A DNA stretch of 64,000 nucleotides from Aldehydirespirator sp965204415 (GCA_965204415.1 CBDBEL010000003.1:1054001-1118000), one strand, 5' to 3'. Numbered from the stretch's first letter, positions 22,994 through 34,872 are shown. A program made the numbers and translations. The notes: generated by a model from the sequence alone, not told the origin.

Positions 22994-23983
22994 ATGACCG
23001 GCCCTTCGCACGAGGTCCTGCGCGACATCCACCGCCGCATGGTCCGCATCCGCCTGTTCGAGGAGGCCGCCGGACGGATCTCCGAGGAGGGCCGGATACC
23101 GGGCTTCATCCACCTCTACGTCGGCCAGGAGGCGGTGGCTGCCGGGGTGTGCGCCGCGCTGCGTGACGACGACCAGGTCAGCTCCACCCACCGGGGCCAC
23201 GGCCACCTCGTGGCCAAGGGCGGAGACCTCGCCCGGATGATGGCCGAGCTGATGGGCAAGGCCACCGGGTACTGCGGGGGCAAGGGCGGATCCATGCACG
23301 TCAGCGACCTCGACCTCAACATGCTGGGCGCCAACGGGATAGTCGGCGGCGGGGTGCCCATCGCGGTCGGCGCCGCGTTCGCCAACAAGTACCGGGACAA
23401 CGGCGCGGTGAGCGTGGCCTTCTTCGGCGACGGGGCCACCAACATCGGGGCGTTCCACGAGGCCGCCAACATGGCCGCCACCCTCGAACTCGGCGTGCTG
23501 TTCGTCTGCGAGAACAACGAGTACTCGGAGTTCACCCGCCGCGATCTGACCATGGCCATCACCGACGTCGTCGAGCGGGCCCCGGCCTACGGGATGCCCG
23601 GAACCATCGTCGACGGAATGGACCCGGTGGCGGTGTTCGAGGCAACCACCGCCGCCGCGGACCGGGCCAGAGCCGGCGGGGGCCCGTCGTTCATCGAGTG
23701 CAAGACCTACCGGTTCTACAACCACCACGGCGTCCAGACCCTCGGGATGAAGTACCGCTCCGACGAGGAGGTGGAGGAGTGGAGGGGCAAGGATCCCGTC
23801 CCCCGCCACGAGGACCTGATGGTCGAGGTCGGGGCCATGACCGCCGACGGGATCGAGGCCGCCCGGGCTGAGATCGCGGCCGAGGTCGAGGCGGCCATCG
23901 AGTTCGGCGATCAGAGCCCCATGCCCGACCCCGACGACCTGCTCGCCAACGTCTACTCCGACCCCGCCGGTCGGCCGCTCTGA
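22994..23983 (+). CDS. Thiamine-diphosphate dehydrogenase E1 component, alpha subunit
   Basis: This 329-residue protein belongs to the pyruvate/acetoin dehydrogenase E1-alpha family. It has 'HRGHGHLVAKGGD' near residue 66, 'GKGGSMHV' near residue 95 and the thiamine-diphosphate/Mg motif 'GDGATNIGAFHEAANMAATL' (GDG...N, about residues 144-163). Together with the next gene it forms an alpha2beta2 E1 that decarboxylates a 2-oxo acid, or cleaves acetoin, and transfers the acyl group to the E2 lipoyl arm. The length and 'YCGGKGGSMH' resemble acetoin-dehydrogenase-type E1 more than branched-chain E1. Confidence 0.9.
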   Translation: MTGPSHEVLRDIHRRMVRIRLFEEAAGRISEEGRIPGFIHLYVGQEAVAAGVCAALRDDDQVSSTHRGHGHLVAKGGDLARMMAELMGKATGYCGGKGGSMHVSDLDLNMLGANGIVGGGVPIAVGAAFANKYRDNGAVSVAFFGDGATNIGAFHEAANMAATLELGVLFVCENNEYSEFTRRDLTMAITDVVERAPAYGMPGTIVDGMDPVAVFEATTAAADRARAGGGPSFIECKTYRFYNHHGVQTLGMKYRSDEEVEEWRGKDPVPRHEDLMVEVGAMTADGIEAARAEIAAEVEAAIEFGDQSPMPDPDDLLANVYSDPAGRPL

Positions 23984-23988
23984 CCGCC

Positions 23989-24969
23989 ATGGCCGAGCTC
24001 ACCTACCTCAAGGCGTTCAACGAAGGCATGCGCCAGATGATGGACGCCGACGGCGACATCTTCGTGGTGGGGGAGGACGTGGGCCGCAAGGGCGGGGTCT
24101 TCGGCAGCTTCGCGGGGCTCTTCGAAGAGTTCGGCGAGCTCAGGATGGTCGACACGCCCATCGCGGAGCAGGCCATCGTCGGCCTGGGTGTCGGCGCGGC
24201 CGTCTGCGGGCTGCGACCGGTGGTCGACTTGATGTTCATGGACTTCGTGCTGGTCGCCATGGACCAGCTGGCCAACCAGGCGGCCAAGCTCAAGTACATG
24301 TTCGGCGGCACCGCCCGGCTGCCGGTGACGATCACCACCAACGGCGGCGCCGGATTGTCGGCCGGGGCCCAGCACAGCCAGAGCCTCGAGACGATGCTGT
24401 GCCACGTCCCGGGCCTCAAGGTCGTGATGCCCTCCACTCCCCACGACATGAAGGGCCTGCTGGTCTCGTGCCTGCGCGACGACAACCCCACCGTGCTGGT
24501 AAAGCACAAGCGCATGTTCGGCGTGAAGGGCGAGGTCCCGTCGGAGCTCTACGAGGTTCCGATCGGTGAGGCCAGCGTCGTTCGCCCCGGTGCTGACGTG
24601 ACCGTGGTGGCCTACAGCCGGATGGTCCCGGAGTCGTTGAAGGCCGCGGACTCCCTGGCCGCCGACGGCATCGACTGCGAGGTGATCGACCTGAGGTCGG
24701 TGCAGCCGATCGACACCGAGACCGTCGTGGTGTCGGCCCGCAAGACCAACCGCATCGTGGTCGTGCACGAGTCGGTCCGGTTCGCGGGGCTCGGCGCTGA
24801 GATCGCAGCCCAGGTCTCCGAGCACGCCTTCGACTATCTCGACGCCCCCGTCGCCCGGGTGGCCGCGCCCTTCACGCCGGTGCCTTTCAGCCCCGCGCTC
24901 GAATCCCGCTACGTGCCGGACGCCCCCCGCATCGCCGCGCAGATCCGCGCCACCCTAGACCGCGCCTAG
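23989..24969 (+). CDS. Thiamine-diphosphate dehydrogenase E1 component, beta subunit
   Basis: This 326-residue E1-beta protein starts at ATG 23989, five bases after the alpha gene. Motifs are 'GEDVGRKGGVFGSFAGL' near residue 27, 'DTPIAEQAIVGLGVGAAVCG' (with the ThDP-activating Glu) near 55, 'HSQSLETMLCHVPGLKVVMP' near 128, and the transketolase C-domain 'DIDTETVVVSARKTNRIVVV'-like end. It completes the E1 heterotetramer. The spacing shows coupled translation with E1-alpha and then E2. Confidence 0.9.
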   Translation: MAELTYLKAFNEGMRQMMDADGDIFVVGEDVGRKGGVFGSFAGLFEEFGELRMVDTPIAEQAIVGLGVGAAVCGLRPVVDLMFMDFVLVAMDQLANQAAKLKYMFGGTARLPVTITTNGGAGLSAGAQHSQSLETMLCHVPGLKVVMPSTPHDMKGLLVSCLRDDNPTVLVKHKRMFGVKGEVPSELYEVPIGEASVVRPGADVTVVAYSRMVPESLKAADSLAADGIDCEVIDLRSVQPIDTETVVVSARKTNRIVVVHESVRFAGLGAEIAAQVSEHAFDYLDAPVARVAAPFTPVPFSPALESRYVPDAPRIAAQIRATLDRA

Positions 24970-24988
24970 AGGCCGGGGGCGGGCAGGC

Positions 24989-26475
24989 ATGGCCACCGAG
25001 TTCCAGATGCCGAAGCTGGGCCTCACCATGGAGGCCGGCACCATCATCGGCTGGCACGTCCCCGACGGTGCGGAGGTCACTGAGGGTATGGCGGTGCTGG
25101 CTATCGAGACCGACAAGGTCGAGAGCGACGTCGAGGCCAGCGCCTCGGGGCGGCTCCACCAGACCGCCGCGCCGGGCGAGACCTTCCCGTGCGGCGCCCG
25201 GATCGGGTGGTTCCTCGCCGAGGGGGAGGAACCGCCGGCCGCCCGCCCACCAGCCGCTGGCGCCGTCACCCCGGCTCCCGCGACCCCCTCCGCTCCCGCA
25301 GCTGCCCCCACCGCCGCTTCCGCATCTCCGGCCGCTGCGGCTCCCGCTACTGCGGTCCCCGCGGCGGCAGCGGGCACGCCGACCCGAGGCGACCGCGGTC
25401 GCATCCTGTCGTCGCCCAACGCCCGCCGGGTGGCCGCGGAGCTGGGCGTCGACATCGCTGCCGTCGCGGGCTCCGGCCCCGGTGGTCGCATCGTCTCCGA
25501 GGACGTGCAGAGCTTCGCCGAGGCGCTGCCGGCACCGGCCCCGGTGCCCGGCACCGGGTTGACGGCAACCGTCGCGGCCCGCCGGTTGGCCGACTTGCTG
25601 GGCATCGACATCGGGGTCGTTCCCCGCACCGGCGTCGACCCGCGGATCACCCGCGACGACGTCGCTCTCTACACCCGGCGACAATTGGCCGGGGCCGGGC
25701 CTGCACCCGCTTCGACCCCGCCTGGACAGGCGCCCGCAGGACGGAGGTCGGGGGGCCGGGTTCGTCCGGCCGGGTCTGGCGCCGCCTGGCCCCCACCCTC
25801 ACAGACACCCCTGGGAGTCGTTCCGATGCGGGGCATGCGGCGCACGATCGCGTCGCGGATGCACGATTCGCTCCACCACATGGCCCAGCTCACCCTCACC
25901 ATGGACGCAGCCATGGACCGGGTCGTGGCCGACCGCAGACGGCGCCAGGTAGACGGTGGCGCCCCCAGCTACACCGACTATGTGATTGCTGCGGTTGCCG
26001 CCGCCCTCGTCGAGCATCCGATAGTCAACAGCCAGATCACCGACGACGGCGTCGCCCTGCTGCCCGAAGTCAACGTGGGGATGGCGGTGGCCCTCGACGA
26101 CGGCCTCCTGGTCCCGGTCGTGCGGGGCGCGGACCGCCGGTCCATCACCGACATCAGCGTCGAGACGGAGCGGCTCGCCGCGGCTGCTCGCTCGCGGTCG
26201 CTGGGTTTGGACGACTTCCAGGGGGCGACGTTTACGGTCACTGCGATGGGCATGTACGGCGTCGACGCGTTCACCCCGATCATCAACCCGCCCAACACCG
26301 CGATCCTGGGCGTGGGCCGCATCCGGCGCGACGTGCACTGGGATGACCACGACCGGGCCGTGCCCCGACCCACCCTGACTCTGAGTCTCACGTGGGACCA
26401 CCGCGCCTTCGACGGGGCACCGGCCGCCGAGTTCACCCGAACGGTCAGGGAGGTGCTCGAATCGTGGGGTGAGCG

Positions 26476-26479
<4 letters not shown>
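24989..26479 (+). CDS. Dihydrolipoamide acyltransferase E2 with one lipoyl and two peripheral-subunit-binding domains
   Basis: This 496-residue protein has an N-terminal lipoyl domain (residues 1-78) with the lipoylated lysine K43 in 'IETDKVESD' and an Ala/Pro-rich linker. Two E3/E1-binding domains follow: 'SPNARRVAAELGVDIAAVAG' near residue 143 and 'AARRLADLLGIDIGVVPRTG' near residue 195. After a second linker comes the catalytic domain ending in 'LSLTWDHRAFDGAPAAEF', with the active-site His and Asp of HxxxDG. Two binding domains in one chain are less common than one. No E3 (dihydrolipoamide dehydrogenase) gene is nearby, so a shared E3 is probably used. Confidence 0.9.
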
Positions 26480-28740
<2,261 letters not shown>

Positions 28741-28749
28741 TCCCGCCCG

Positions 28750-30468
28750 CTACGGCAGGGCGTCGATGGTGACGGTGCCGGCGGTGCCGTCGACGGTGAC
28801 GGTGGCTCCGTCTGGAATGACGAGCGTCGCGTCGGGCACCGACGCTACGCACGGGATGCCGAGTTCGCGGCTCACGATCGAGGCATGGCTGGCGGGAGCC
28901 CCGACGTTGGTCACCACCGCACCGGCGGCCAGGAACAGCGGCGTCCACGACGGGTCGGTCTGCACCGTGACCATGATCTCGCCCGGTCCCAGCGCGGAGG
29001 GGTCGTGAGGGTCGAGGACTACGCGGGCAACGCCGCTTACCGTGCCCGGTGAGCAGGCCGCGCCGGTCAGCACCGAGCCTGCCTCCGCCGCGGCCAGGAC
29101 CGCCTCAGCCTTCCGGGGCCAATCGCCGACCGGCGGCGCCTCATGCGTGATGATGAACGGCGGTTCCAGGTCGTAGAGGCTCCGGTGCTCGGCCTCGCGT
29201 TGAGCCAGCGCCGGGCCGAAGGAGCCCGGGTCGGACAGGAAGTCGTCCAGTTCGGCCTCCAGCAGCATGTAGATCTGGCCCGGCGACTCGATGTGGCCCG
29301 CCTCCGCCATCCGGCGGCCCAGCTCGTCGAAGCACATTCGAGCCTCGTGGATGACCCGGATGTTGGTGCACTTCGAGCGCTCCCGTGCGGCCAGGAAGAT
29401 CCCCGACGACTTCATACCGGCCCGGAACGTGCCGAGCGTCTCCTCGTCGTCGGCCAGCAGTTCCTCGATCTCGGCCGCGATCTCGGCCCGTTCGGCCGCT
29501 TTGCGCTCCAGGGCCGCGACCGGGTCGGCGTCGTCGGACTGCCTGCGCAGCACGTCGAGCTGGGCGTAGGCGAGGCCCGTGTTCGTCTCGTAGCTCTCCG
29601 CGCCCGGATCCCACTCGTTGGGTCCCCGGGAGCCGTGGTTGTAGAGGAACACGTCGAAGGCATCGGCGAAGTCCGTGCCGGCCAGCCGCTCACCCAGGCC
29701 GTCGCGCCCGGCGTCGAACTCCGCGGTCAGATGGTCACTGGATCGGATCATCCGCGACAGCACCCACAGCTCGCGGGCGATGTCGGCCGAATCGACGTCG
29801 CCGATGCCGGTGATGAGCCTCAGGCCGTCGTCGGGGCGCCCCAGGTCGGCCACCACCGCGGTGATGGTTCCCGGCCCGAACGACGCCCCCAGCGACGAGG
29901 TGACGTGGTGCTTGAAGTTGTCAACCATCTGGGGCTGCAGCGACCGCGCCCGGGCAACCAGTTCCTCGTTCGAGACGGTAGCCAGGTCAGGCCGCTCGTC
30001 CCGGATGCGCTTGGCCGTCTCCTGCTGGTCGAGCACCGGCTGGTGGATGTCGGTGGACATCACGTAGCCGGCGGTCTCGGTGAGTTTCTGGGAATGGCGC
30101 TCGCTCTCGTGCCACGGCTTGGGCACGTACGGGGGAACGTCGGGGTGCTCGTCGAAGTAGGCCTCGTCGATCTGCTCGGGGGAGGCGCCGGGCATGCGCA
30201 CCCCCAGCAGCCGTGCCTGGGTCAACGAGTTGTAGAAGTAGCCGCCGAAGAGACCGAAGCACTCCGGCGGGTCGCCGTACTCGTCGGCGTCGAACACCCC
30301 GAACGTCGCGAACCCCTCGCGGCAGCCCAGCACCACACCGGACTCCCAGCAGAACGTCCAGCCCAGAGGAGTGACCGGGTCGGCCAGCACCTCGCCCGCG
30401 TTAGCCCTCGTGTAGTCGGGGAACCTCTCGGTCGGAACGCGGTCGATGATCCAGCGGTCACCAAGCAT
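28750..30468 (-). CDS. PEP-utilizer (phosphohistidine swivel) domain protein
   Basis: This 572-residue protein starts at ATG 30468 with a strong ribosome binding site (AAAGGAGG). The C-terminal 80-100 residues are a PEP-utilizer mobile domain: 'GEIMVTVQTDPSWTPLFLAA', 'GAVVTNVGAPASHASIVSRE' with the phosphorylatable His, then 'LGIPCVASVPDAT'. The N-terminal 450 residues ('LGWTFCWESGVVLGCREGFA', 'YNHGSRGPNEWDPGAESYET') match the middle region of rifampin-phosphotransferase or phenylphosphate-synthase-like proteins. No ATP-grasp domain is present, so it would need a partner to be phosphorylated. The ATP-grasp partner could be the convergent gene at 26476, but this is inference. Confidence 0.75.
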   Translation of the reverse strand: MLGDRWIIDRVPTERFPDYTRANAGEVLADPVTPLGWTFCWESGVVLGCREGFATFGVFDADEYGDPPECFGLFGGYFYNSLTQARLLGVRMPGASPEQIDEAYFDEHPDVPPYVPKPWHESERHSQKLTETAGYVMSTDIHQPVLDQQETAKRIRDERPDLATVSNEELVARARSLQPQMVDNFKHHVTSSLGASFGPGTITAVVADLGRPDDGLRLITGIGDVDSADIARELWVLSRMIRSSDHLTAEFDAGRDGLGERLAGTDFADAFDVFLYNHGSRGPNEWDPGAESYETNTGLAYAQLDVLRRQSDDADPVAALERKAAERAEIAAEIEELLADDEETLGTFRAGMKSSGIFLAARERSKCTNIRVIHEARMCFDELGRRMAEAGHIESPGQIYMLLEAELDDFLSDPGSFGPALAQREAEHRSLYDLEPPFIITHEAPPVGDWPRKAEAVLAAAEAGSVLTGAACSPGTVSGVARVVLDPHDPSALGPGEIMVTVQTDPSWTPLFLAAGAVVTNVGAPASHASIVSRELGIPCVASVPDATLVIPDGATVTVDGTAGTVTIDALP

Positions 30469-30507
30469 GGGGCCTCCTTTGGGATCGGTGGGACTCGGTG
30501 CGCCGAC

Positions 30508-31287
30508 TCAGGCCAGGAGGCTGCCTCCGTGAAGGTCGAGGACGGCCCCGTTGATCCCGCCCCCGATGTCGGTGCAGACATGTATCGCCATGGCCGCGAC
30601 CTCGTCGACGGTGTTCAGCCGCTTGATCGAGGCCAGCTGGGCGTAGGTGTCGAGGAACTCCTCGTAGGTGATGCCCATGGCCTCTGCTGCCTGGGGGCCG
30701 GCCGTCTTCATGATGTCGGTCTCGATGGCGCCCGGGCACAGCACGTTGCAGGTGATCCCCGCCGGCCCGTACTCGAAGGCGACCGCCCGGGTGAGCCCGA
30801 TGATGGCGTGCTTGTTGGTGATGTAGTGCGAGATGGCCGCTTTGTCGGCCTGGCGGCCCTCCACCGACGAGATGTTGATGATGCGGCCCCAGCCCTTCTG
30901 CTCCATGGTCTGCAGGGCCCGGCGGGTGCCCCAGAACGTGGGGTTGAGGCACCAGTTCAGGCATTCCTCCCAGGCCGCGTCCTCCAGCTGGGCCACCGGC
31001 GCGAAGCCCGACGACCCACCCGCGTTGTTGACCATGATGTCGATGGTGCCGAAGGTCTCGACGGTGGTGTCGACCAGCCGGTTCACCGTCTCCTGCTGCT
31101 GGATGTCGCCCTGCACGTAGATGGCCCGGTCGCCCGCATCCATCTCCGCGAGCGCCTGCGCGCCCTTCTCCTCGGAGCGGCTGCACACCGCGACCTTCCC
31201 GCCTTCGTCGATGATCGCGCCGGCGATGGCCCGCCCGATCCCGCGGGTGCCTCCGGTGACGGCGGCGACTTTGCCTTCGAGTCTCAT
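30508..31287 (-). CDS. SDR-family oxidoreductase
   Basis: The enzyme is 259 residues from ATG 31287, chosen for its AAGGAGGGAG ribosome binding site; an upstream in-frame start would run through the promoter. Motifs: 'TGGTRGIGRAIAGAI', 'NNAGGSSGF', Ser in 'INISSVEGRQ', and 'YITNK' (Y-x3-K). It lies 40 bases upstream of the PEP-utilizer gene on the same strand and they probably form one transcript. The divergent promoter region shared with the SnoaL-like gene has overlapping palindromes. Confidence 0.88.
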   Translation of the reverse strand: MRLEGKVAAVTGGTRGIGRAIAGAIIDEGGKVAVCSRSEEKGAQALAEMDAGDRAIYVQGDIQQQETVNRLVDTTVETFGTIDIMVNNAGGSSGFAPVAQLEDAAWEECLNWCLNPTFWGTRRALQTMEQKGWGRIINISSVEGRQADKAAISHYITNKHAIIGLTRAVAFEYGPAGITCNVLCPGAIETDIMKTAGPQAAEAMGITYEEFLDTYAQLASIKRLNTVDEVAAMAIHVCTDIGGGINGAVLDLHGGSLLA

Positions 31288-31380
31288 GGACTCCCTCCTT
31301 GATTGTGTTGATGGAGAACTGGGTTCAGGGAGCTGAGCGAACAGGCCGCCCCGGTCGGAATCTTGATCGGACCCATGAAT

Positions 31381-31404
31381 GATTGCATGCAATCGAGCGA
31401 TTGC
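31381..31404. promoter_or_regulatory. Two overlapping palindromes in the divergent SDR/SnoaL-like promoter
   Basis: GATTGCATGCAATC (31381-31394) is a perfect 14-bp palindrome. GCAATCGAGCGATTGC (31389-31404) is a second perfect inverted repeat sharing six bases with it. They lie between the divergent starts at 31287 and 31526, where a regulator site is expected. A TTGACG hexamer (31427-31432) and TATACG (31448-31453) downstream could be a promoter, although 15-base spacing is short. The regulator is not known. Confidence 0.55.
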
Positions 31405-31525
31405 ACAAACGTAACTCGCGCCGCGCTTGACGCTAATCTCGTCTGTCTATACGGTCTTGATCGCACAGGTCCGGCATTTGTCCGACATATGACTCCAAAA
31501 CCCAACGACGTGAAGGAGAAGCGCC

Positions 31526-31957
31526 GTGTCAGAGTTCAACGACCTTGAGGCCATTCGCCGGCTTACCTACGAATACGCCATGGCGGTGGACACGATGCAG
31601 CTCGACAAGCTGGTCGACCTGTTCGTTCCCGAGGCCGTCTTCGATCCAGGACCGGGCGGCGTGCCGGTGATGAACGACCGTGACGAGATCGAGGCGTTCT
31701 TCAAGGCGACCTTCGAGGGATCCCGCAATCTGTTCCACCTGACGTCCAACCACATCATCGACGTGGACGGCGATTCGGCCACCGGAACGGTCTACTACGC
31801 CGCGTCGGGCGTCACCGCCGACGGGGCGAGCTTCGGCGCCAACGGGTACTACGGAGACACATACGTGCGGACCGCTGACGGCTGGAAATTCCTGCGCCGC
31901 GAGGCGGCAGCCCTGCTCGATCCCGACTACAGCGACTGGGACCAGGCCGAGGGCTAG
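31526..31957 (+). CDS. SnoaL-like cone-fold protein, paralogue A
   Basis: This 143-residue protein starts at GTG 31526 behind AAGGAGAAG. It reads 'MSEFNDLEAIRRLTYEYAMA', with 'DTMQLDKLVDLFVPEAVFDP', 'NLFHLTSNHIIDVDGDSATG' and 'YVRTADGWKFLRREAAALLD'. These are the SnoaL_4 elements of cyclases, dehydratases or aromatic-ring-related dioxygenase small subunits. It is clearly paralogous to the gene at 33101 (same start, same 'NHIIDVDGD' and end). The role is unknown; the divergent SDR suggests shared substrate metabolism. Confidence 0.8.
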   Translation: MSEFNDLEAIRRLTYEYAMAVDTMQLDKLVDLFVPEAVFDPGPGGVPVMNDRDEIEAFFKATFEGSRNLFHLTSNHIIDVDGDSATGTVYYAASGVTADGASFGANGYYGDTYVRTADGWKFLRREAAALLDPDYSDWDQAEG

Positions 31958-32023
31958 CTCGCGGGTCGGGCGCCCTTCGTGAGGTCGCCCCATCGTCACC
32001 CATGACCTGCATGAAACGGCGGA

Positions 32024-32830
32024 TCAGGGCGTGCCGTCCACCCAGCCTGGGGCCTCATTCCTCGAACCGGTCGTGAACCCTGCATCGGTTGTGAGGCACA
32101 GCCCGTTCGTGTAGCCGGACTCGTCGCTGCCCAACCAGAGCGCTGCGTTCGCGACGTCTGTCGCGAGTCCGGCTCGCCCCTTGAGCGGGGACATCTCCTC
32201 GAGAATGGGCATCACCCCGTCAATGTCGTCCCGGTCGCCAACGAAGGCCTCCGCAGTCAAAGGCGTCGCCATCGCATGAGGCGCGATGCAGTTCGCCCTG
32301 ATGCCGTGACGACACAGCTCGGCGGCGGCGTTCTTCGTGAGACCGACGATCGCATGCTTGGCCGCGGTGTACGCGTGGGGACCGAGACCGCCGACCACCC
32401 CGGCTGTACTCACGGTGCTGATGATCGAGCCTGACTCCCTCGGGACCATCACGCGAGCCGCATGCTTCATCCCGTAGAAGACCCCGTTGAGCAACACGTC
32501 GATGGTGGCCTTCCACTCGTCGGCCGGAGTGGCCGCCAACGGCCCGAAAACGCCGACGATGCCCGCGTTGTTGAACATCACGTCGAGGTGACCGAACTCC
32601 CGGACTGCGGTATCGACCAGGTTCGAGACGTCAGCCTCGCTGGTCACGTCGCAGCTCACGAATCTGGCGGCCGAGCCGATCGACTCCGCGACTCCCTCGC
32701 CCCGCTCCCGTTGAATGTCGGCCAGCACGACTTGCGCGCCCTCGGCGACGAAGAGGCGTCCCGTCGTTTCGCCGAAGCCACTGGCCCCTCCGGTGATTGC
32801 GGCTACCTTGCCTTCGAGGCGTCCGGCCAC
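32024..32830 (-). CDS. SDR-family oxidoreductase
   Basis: This 268-residue enzyme starts at GTG 32830 ('MAGRLEGKVAAITGGASGFG'). Motifs: 'TGGASGFGETTGRLF', 'NNAGIVG', Ser in 'IISTVSTAG' and 'YTAAK'. It is located between two SnoaL-like paralogues that point away from it or in the opposite direction. The 3' end converges on paralogue A, and the 5' side diverges from paralogue B with about 270 bases between. Confidence 0.88.
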   Translation of the reverse strand: MAGRLEGKVAAITGGASGFGETTGRLFVAEGAQVVLADIQRERGEGVAESIGSAARFVSCDVTSEADVSNLVDTAVREFGHLDVMFNNAGIVGVFGPLAATPADEWKATIDVLLNGVFYGMKHAARVMVPRESGSIISTVSTAGVVGGLGPHAYTAAKHAIVGLTKNAAAELCRHGIRANCIAPHAMATPLTAEAFVGDRDDIDGVMPILEEMSPLKGRAGLATDVANAALWLGSDESGYTNGLCLTTDAGFTTGSRNEAPGWVDGTP

Positions 32831-33100
32831 TCTCGACTCCTCTCGCCGCCGACACGCTCTAACGTAGTACCTCTACCACACAGCCAACGGGTCCGACTCG
32901 ACCCGTGCGTCTACTCGCGTCGCACGCCCACCGAACCCGGCCCAGCCGGGCCGTGCCAGGCCCAGCAGCCACCCGGTGGATCCCCCCTACATGCTCACAC
33001 CTCGCTCATCGCGAAGCCCCAGCTTGACGGGGTGAACATCCGGCCATAAGGTAACGTCCGACGTATGACTCGACGGAGATCAGAGGGGGAGCAGCCGGTG

Positions 33101-33532
33101 TCAGAACTCGAAGACCTGAAGGCGATCGAGCGGCTCACGTACGAGTACGCGATCGCCGTCGACACGTTTCAGCTTGACGCCCTGATGGACCTGTTCCTGC
33201 CCGAGGCGGTGTTCGACCCTGGACCGGGCCACCCACCCGAGAACTTCATGAACAATCGCGACGAGATCCGTGCCTTCTTCCAGGGCCTGTTCGATGTTTC
33301 GACGCACCTGTACCACGCGGCGACGAATCACATCATCGATGTCGACGGCGACACCGCGACCGGCACGGTCTACTACCTGGCGAAGGGCGTCACCACGTCC
33401 GGTGGCGGCTTCGGAGCTCACGGCTACTACGCCGACACCTACGCACGTACCGCCGACGGATGGAAGTTCCGTCGCCGCGACGCCGCGGGTCTGCTCGATC
33501 CGGACTACAGCAACTGGGAGATGGCCGGCTGA
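33101..33532 (+). CDS. SnoaL-like cone-fold protein, paralogue B
   Basis: The protein is 143 residues from GTG 33101 ('MSELEDLKAIERLTYEYAIA'). This start was chosen over an upstream ATG (33065) because it matches paralogue A and follows GGGGGAGC. It shares most residues with the protein at 31526, including 'VDTFQLDALMDLFLPEAVFD', 'NHIIDVDGDTATGTVYY' and 'TADGWKFRRRDAAGLLDPDY'. The gene is followed 79 bases later by the sugar-type binding protein, with which it may be co-transcribed. Confidence 0.8.
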   Translation, partial: SELEDLKAIERLTYEYAIAVDTFQLDALMDLFLPEAVFDPGPGHPPENFMNNRDEIRAFFQGLFDVSTHLYHAATNHIIDVDGDTATGTVYYLAKGVTTSGGGFGAHGYYADTYARTADGWKFRRRDAAGLLDPDYSNWEMAG

Positions 33533-33611
33533 TGCTCGACGGTCTCCCTCGAATCTCGCACCTGCGATGGGGCCCGCCCTATCGCCCACTCCGATAGCCT
33601 GGGAGGGCATC

Positions 33612-34862
33612 ATGAAATCCAAGACATTGCTCCGCCTTTTGGGTGCCATCTTCGCGTTTGCACTGGTTGCAGCCGCATGTGGTGACGCCGAGGATGCAGC
33701 CGTCGACGAAACCACCGAGGCACCGGAACCTCAAACCACCGAGGCACCGGAACCTCAAGAAGCCACCGAGGAAACGGAAGCTCAAGAAACCACCGAGGAA
33801 ATGGAACCGGCCGACGACGCGGTCCCGGCTGGTGTTGCAGCGGCGCAGGCGGTGTCGGATGAGTTGAGTGTGTTGCCAACCTCGATTGGGCTAACGGAGC
33901 CGATCGAGGGTGACATTCCGACGGGGTTGAGGATCGTCGTCATTCCGATCAATGTGCCGTCGGCGATCGAGCTGATCACGTTCTTGCAGGAGGCCGCGGC
34001 TGTGCTTGGCTGGACGGCTGAGTCGGTGTCGGGTGGTACGACACCTGAGGAGTTCAAGGCGGCGTTCGCCCAGGTGTGCGCCGACGCGCCCGACGCAGTG
34101 TTCAGCCTGGGGATCCCGTCGGCGGTGGTGACCGAGGAGCTTGAGTGCCTTCGTGATGCGGGTATTCCGATGGTGTTCCAGTCGACTGCGCCTGAGGGGG
34201 TCCAAGACAGCGATCTGGTGTTGGCCAACATCTATGACCACACGCCGCAGTTCATCTCTGGGACCCACAACGCGAACTGGGTGATCGCCGACAGTGGCGG
34301 CAACGCGAACATCGTGTACTACGACTTCGCTGCGGTGGAGACCGTGCACTACGTGTCACTCGGGTTCGAGGAGACGATCAACGAGCGCTGCCCGAACTGC
34401 ACGTTCGAGAGGATCGATGTGCCAGCGGAAGACATCGGCACGAACCTGCCGGGCCAGATCGTCAGCTATATGCGTGCGAACCCGGACACGAACTACGTGG
34501 CGTTGGCGTTCAGCGATCTGGCGATCGGTGTGCCTGGTGCTCTGGCTGATGCCGGCATCGGTACCGACGAGGTTCGCCTGATCGGCGCCAACCCGGGGCC
34601 GGGCAACCGGGTGAACATCGCGGCCGGGAACTACGAGCAGGCCGCGATCTCGTTCCCCAAGTACGAGTCACAGTGGCGGGTCATCGACATCTTTGCCCGT
34701 CATTTCGCCGGCGAGTCCGTCGACCATCCACAAGATGCCATTTACCCGTACTTCATGTACAGCTCCGACAACGTCGACAACTGGGCCGGGGCTCCCGAAG
34801 ACGAATGGCCCCTCGTCCAAGACTATAAAGAGCAGTACCTCGCCCTCTGGGGTGTCGGCTGA
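33612..34862 (+). CDS. Sugar-type ABC transporter substrate-binding lipoprotein
   Basis: The protein is 416 residues from ATG 33612. A lipoprotein signal peptide 'MKSKTLLRLLGAIFAFALVA' ends in 'AAC' (lipobox Cys at residue 23). Then comes an acidic Glu/Thr/Pro linker with imperfect repeats ('TEAPEPQTTEAPEPQ'). The periplasmic-binding-protein type 4 domain (ribose/autoinducer-like) follows: 'GLRIVVIPINVPSAIELITF', 'VFSLGIPSAVVTEELECLRD', 'ALAFSDLAIGVPGALADAGI'. Third codon positions use G/T more than the neighbours (many GTG, TTG, GGT), suggesting a different origin or selection. It feeds the ATPase and permease downstream. Confidence 0.87.
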   Translation: MKSKTLLRLLGAIFAFALVAAACGDAEDAAVDETTEAPEPQTTEAPEPQEATEETEAQETTEEMEPADDAVPAGVAAAQAVSDELSVLPTSIGLTEPIEGDIPTGLRIVVIPINVPSAIELITFLQEAAAVLGWTAESVSGGTTPEEFKAAFAQVCADAPDAVFSLGIPSAVVTEELECLRDAGIPMVFQSTAPEGVQDSDLVLANIYDHTPQFISGTHNANWVIADSGGNANIVYYDFAAVETVHYVSLGFEETINERCPNCTFERIDVPAEDIGTNLPGQIVSYMRANPDTNYVALAFSDLAIGVPGALADAGIGTDEVRLIGANPGPGNRVNIAAGNYEQAAISFPKYESQWRVIDIFARHFAGESVDHPQDAIYPYFMYSSDNVDNWAGAPEDEWPLVQDYKEQYLALWGVG

Positions 34863-34872
34863 TCCGCTGGTA

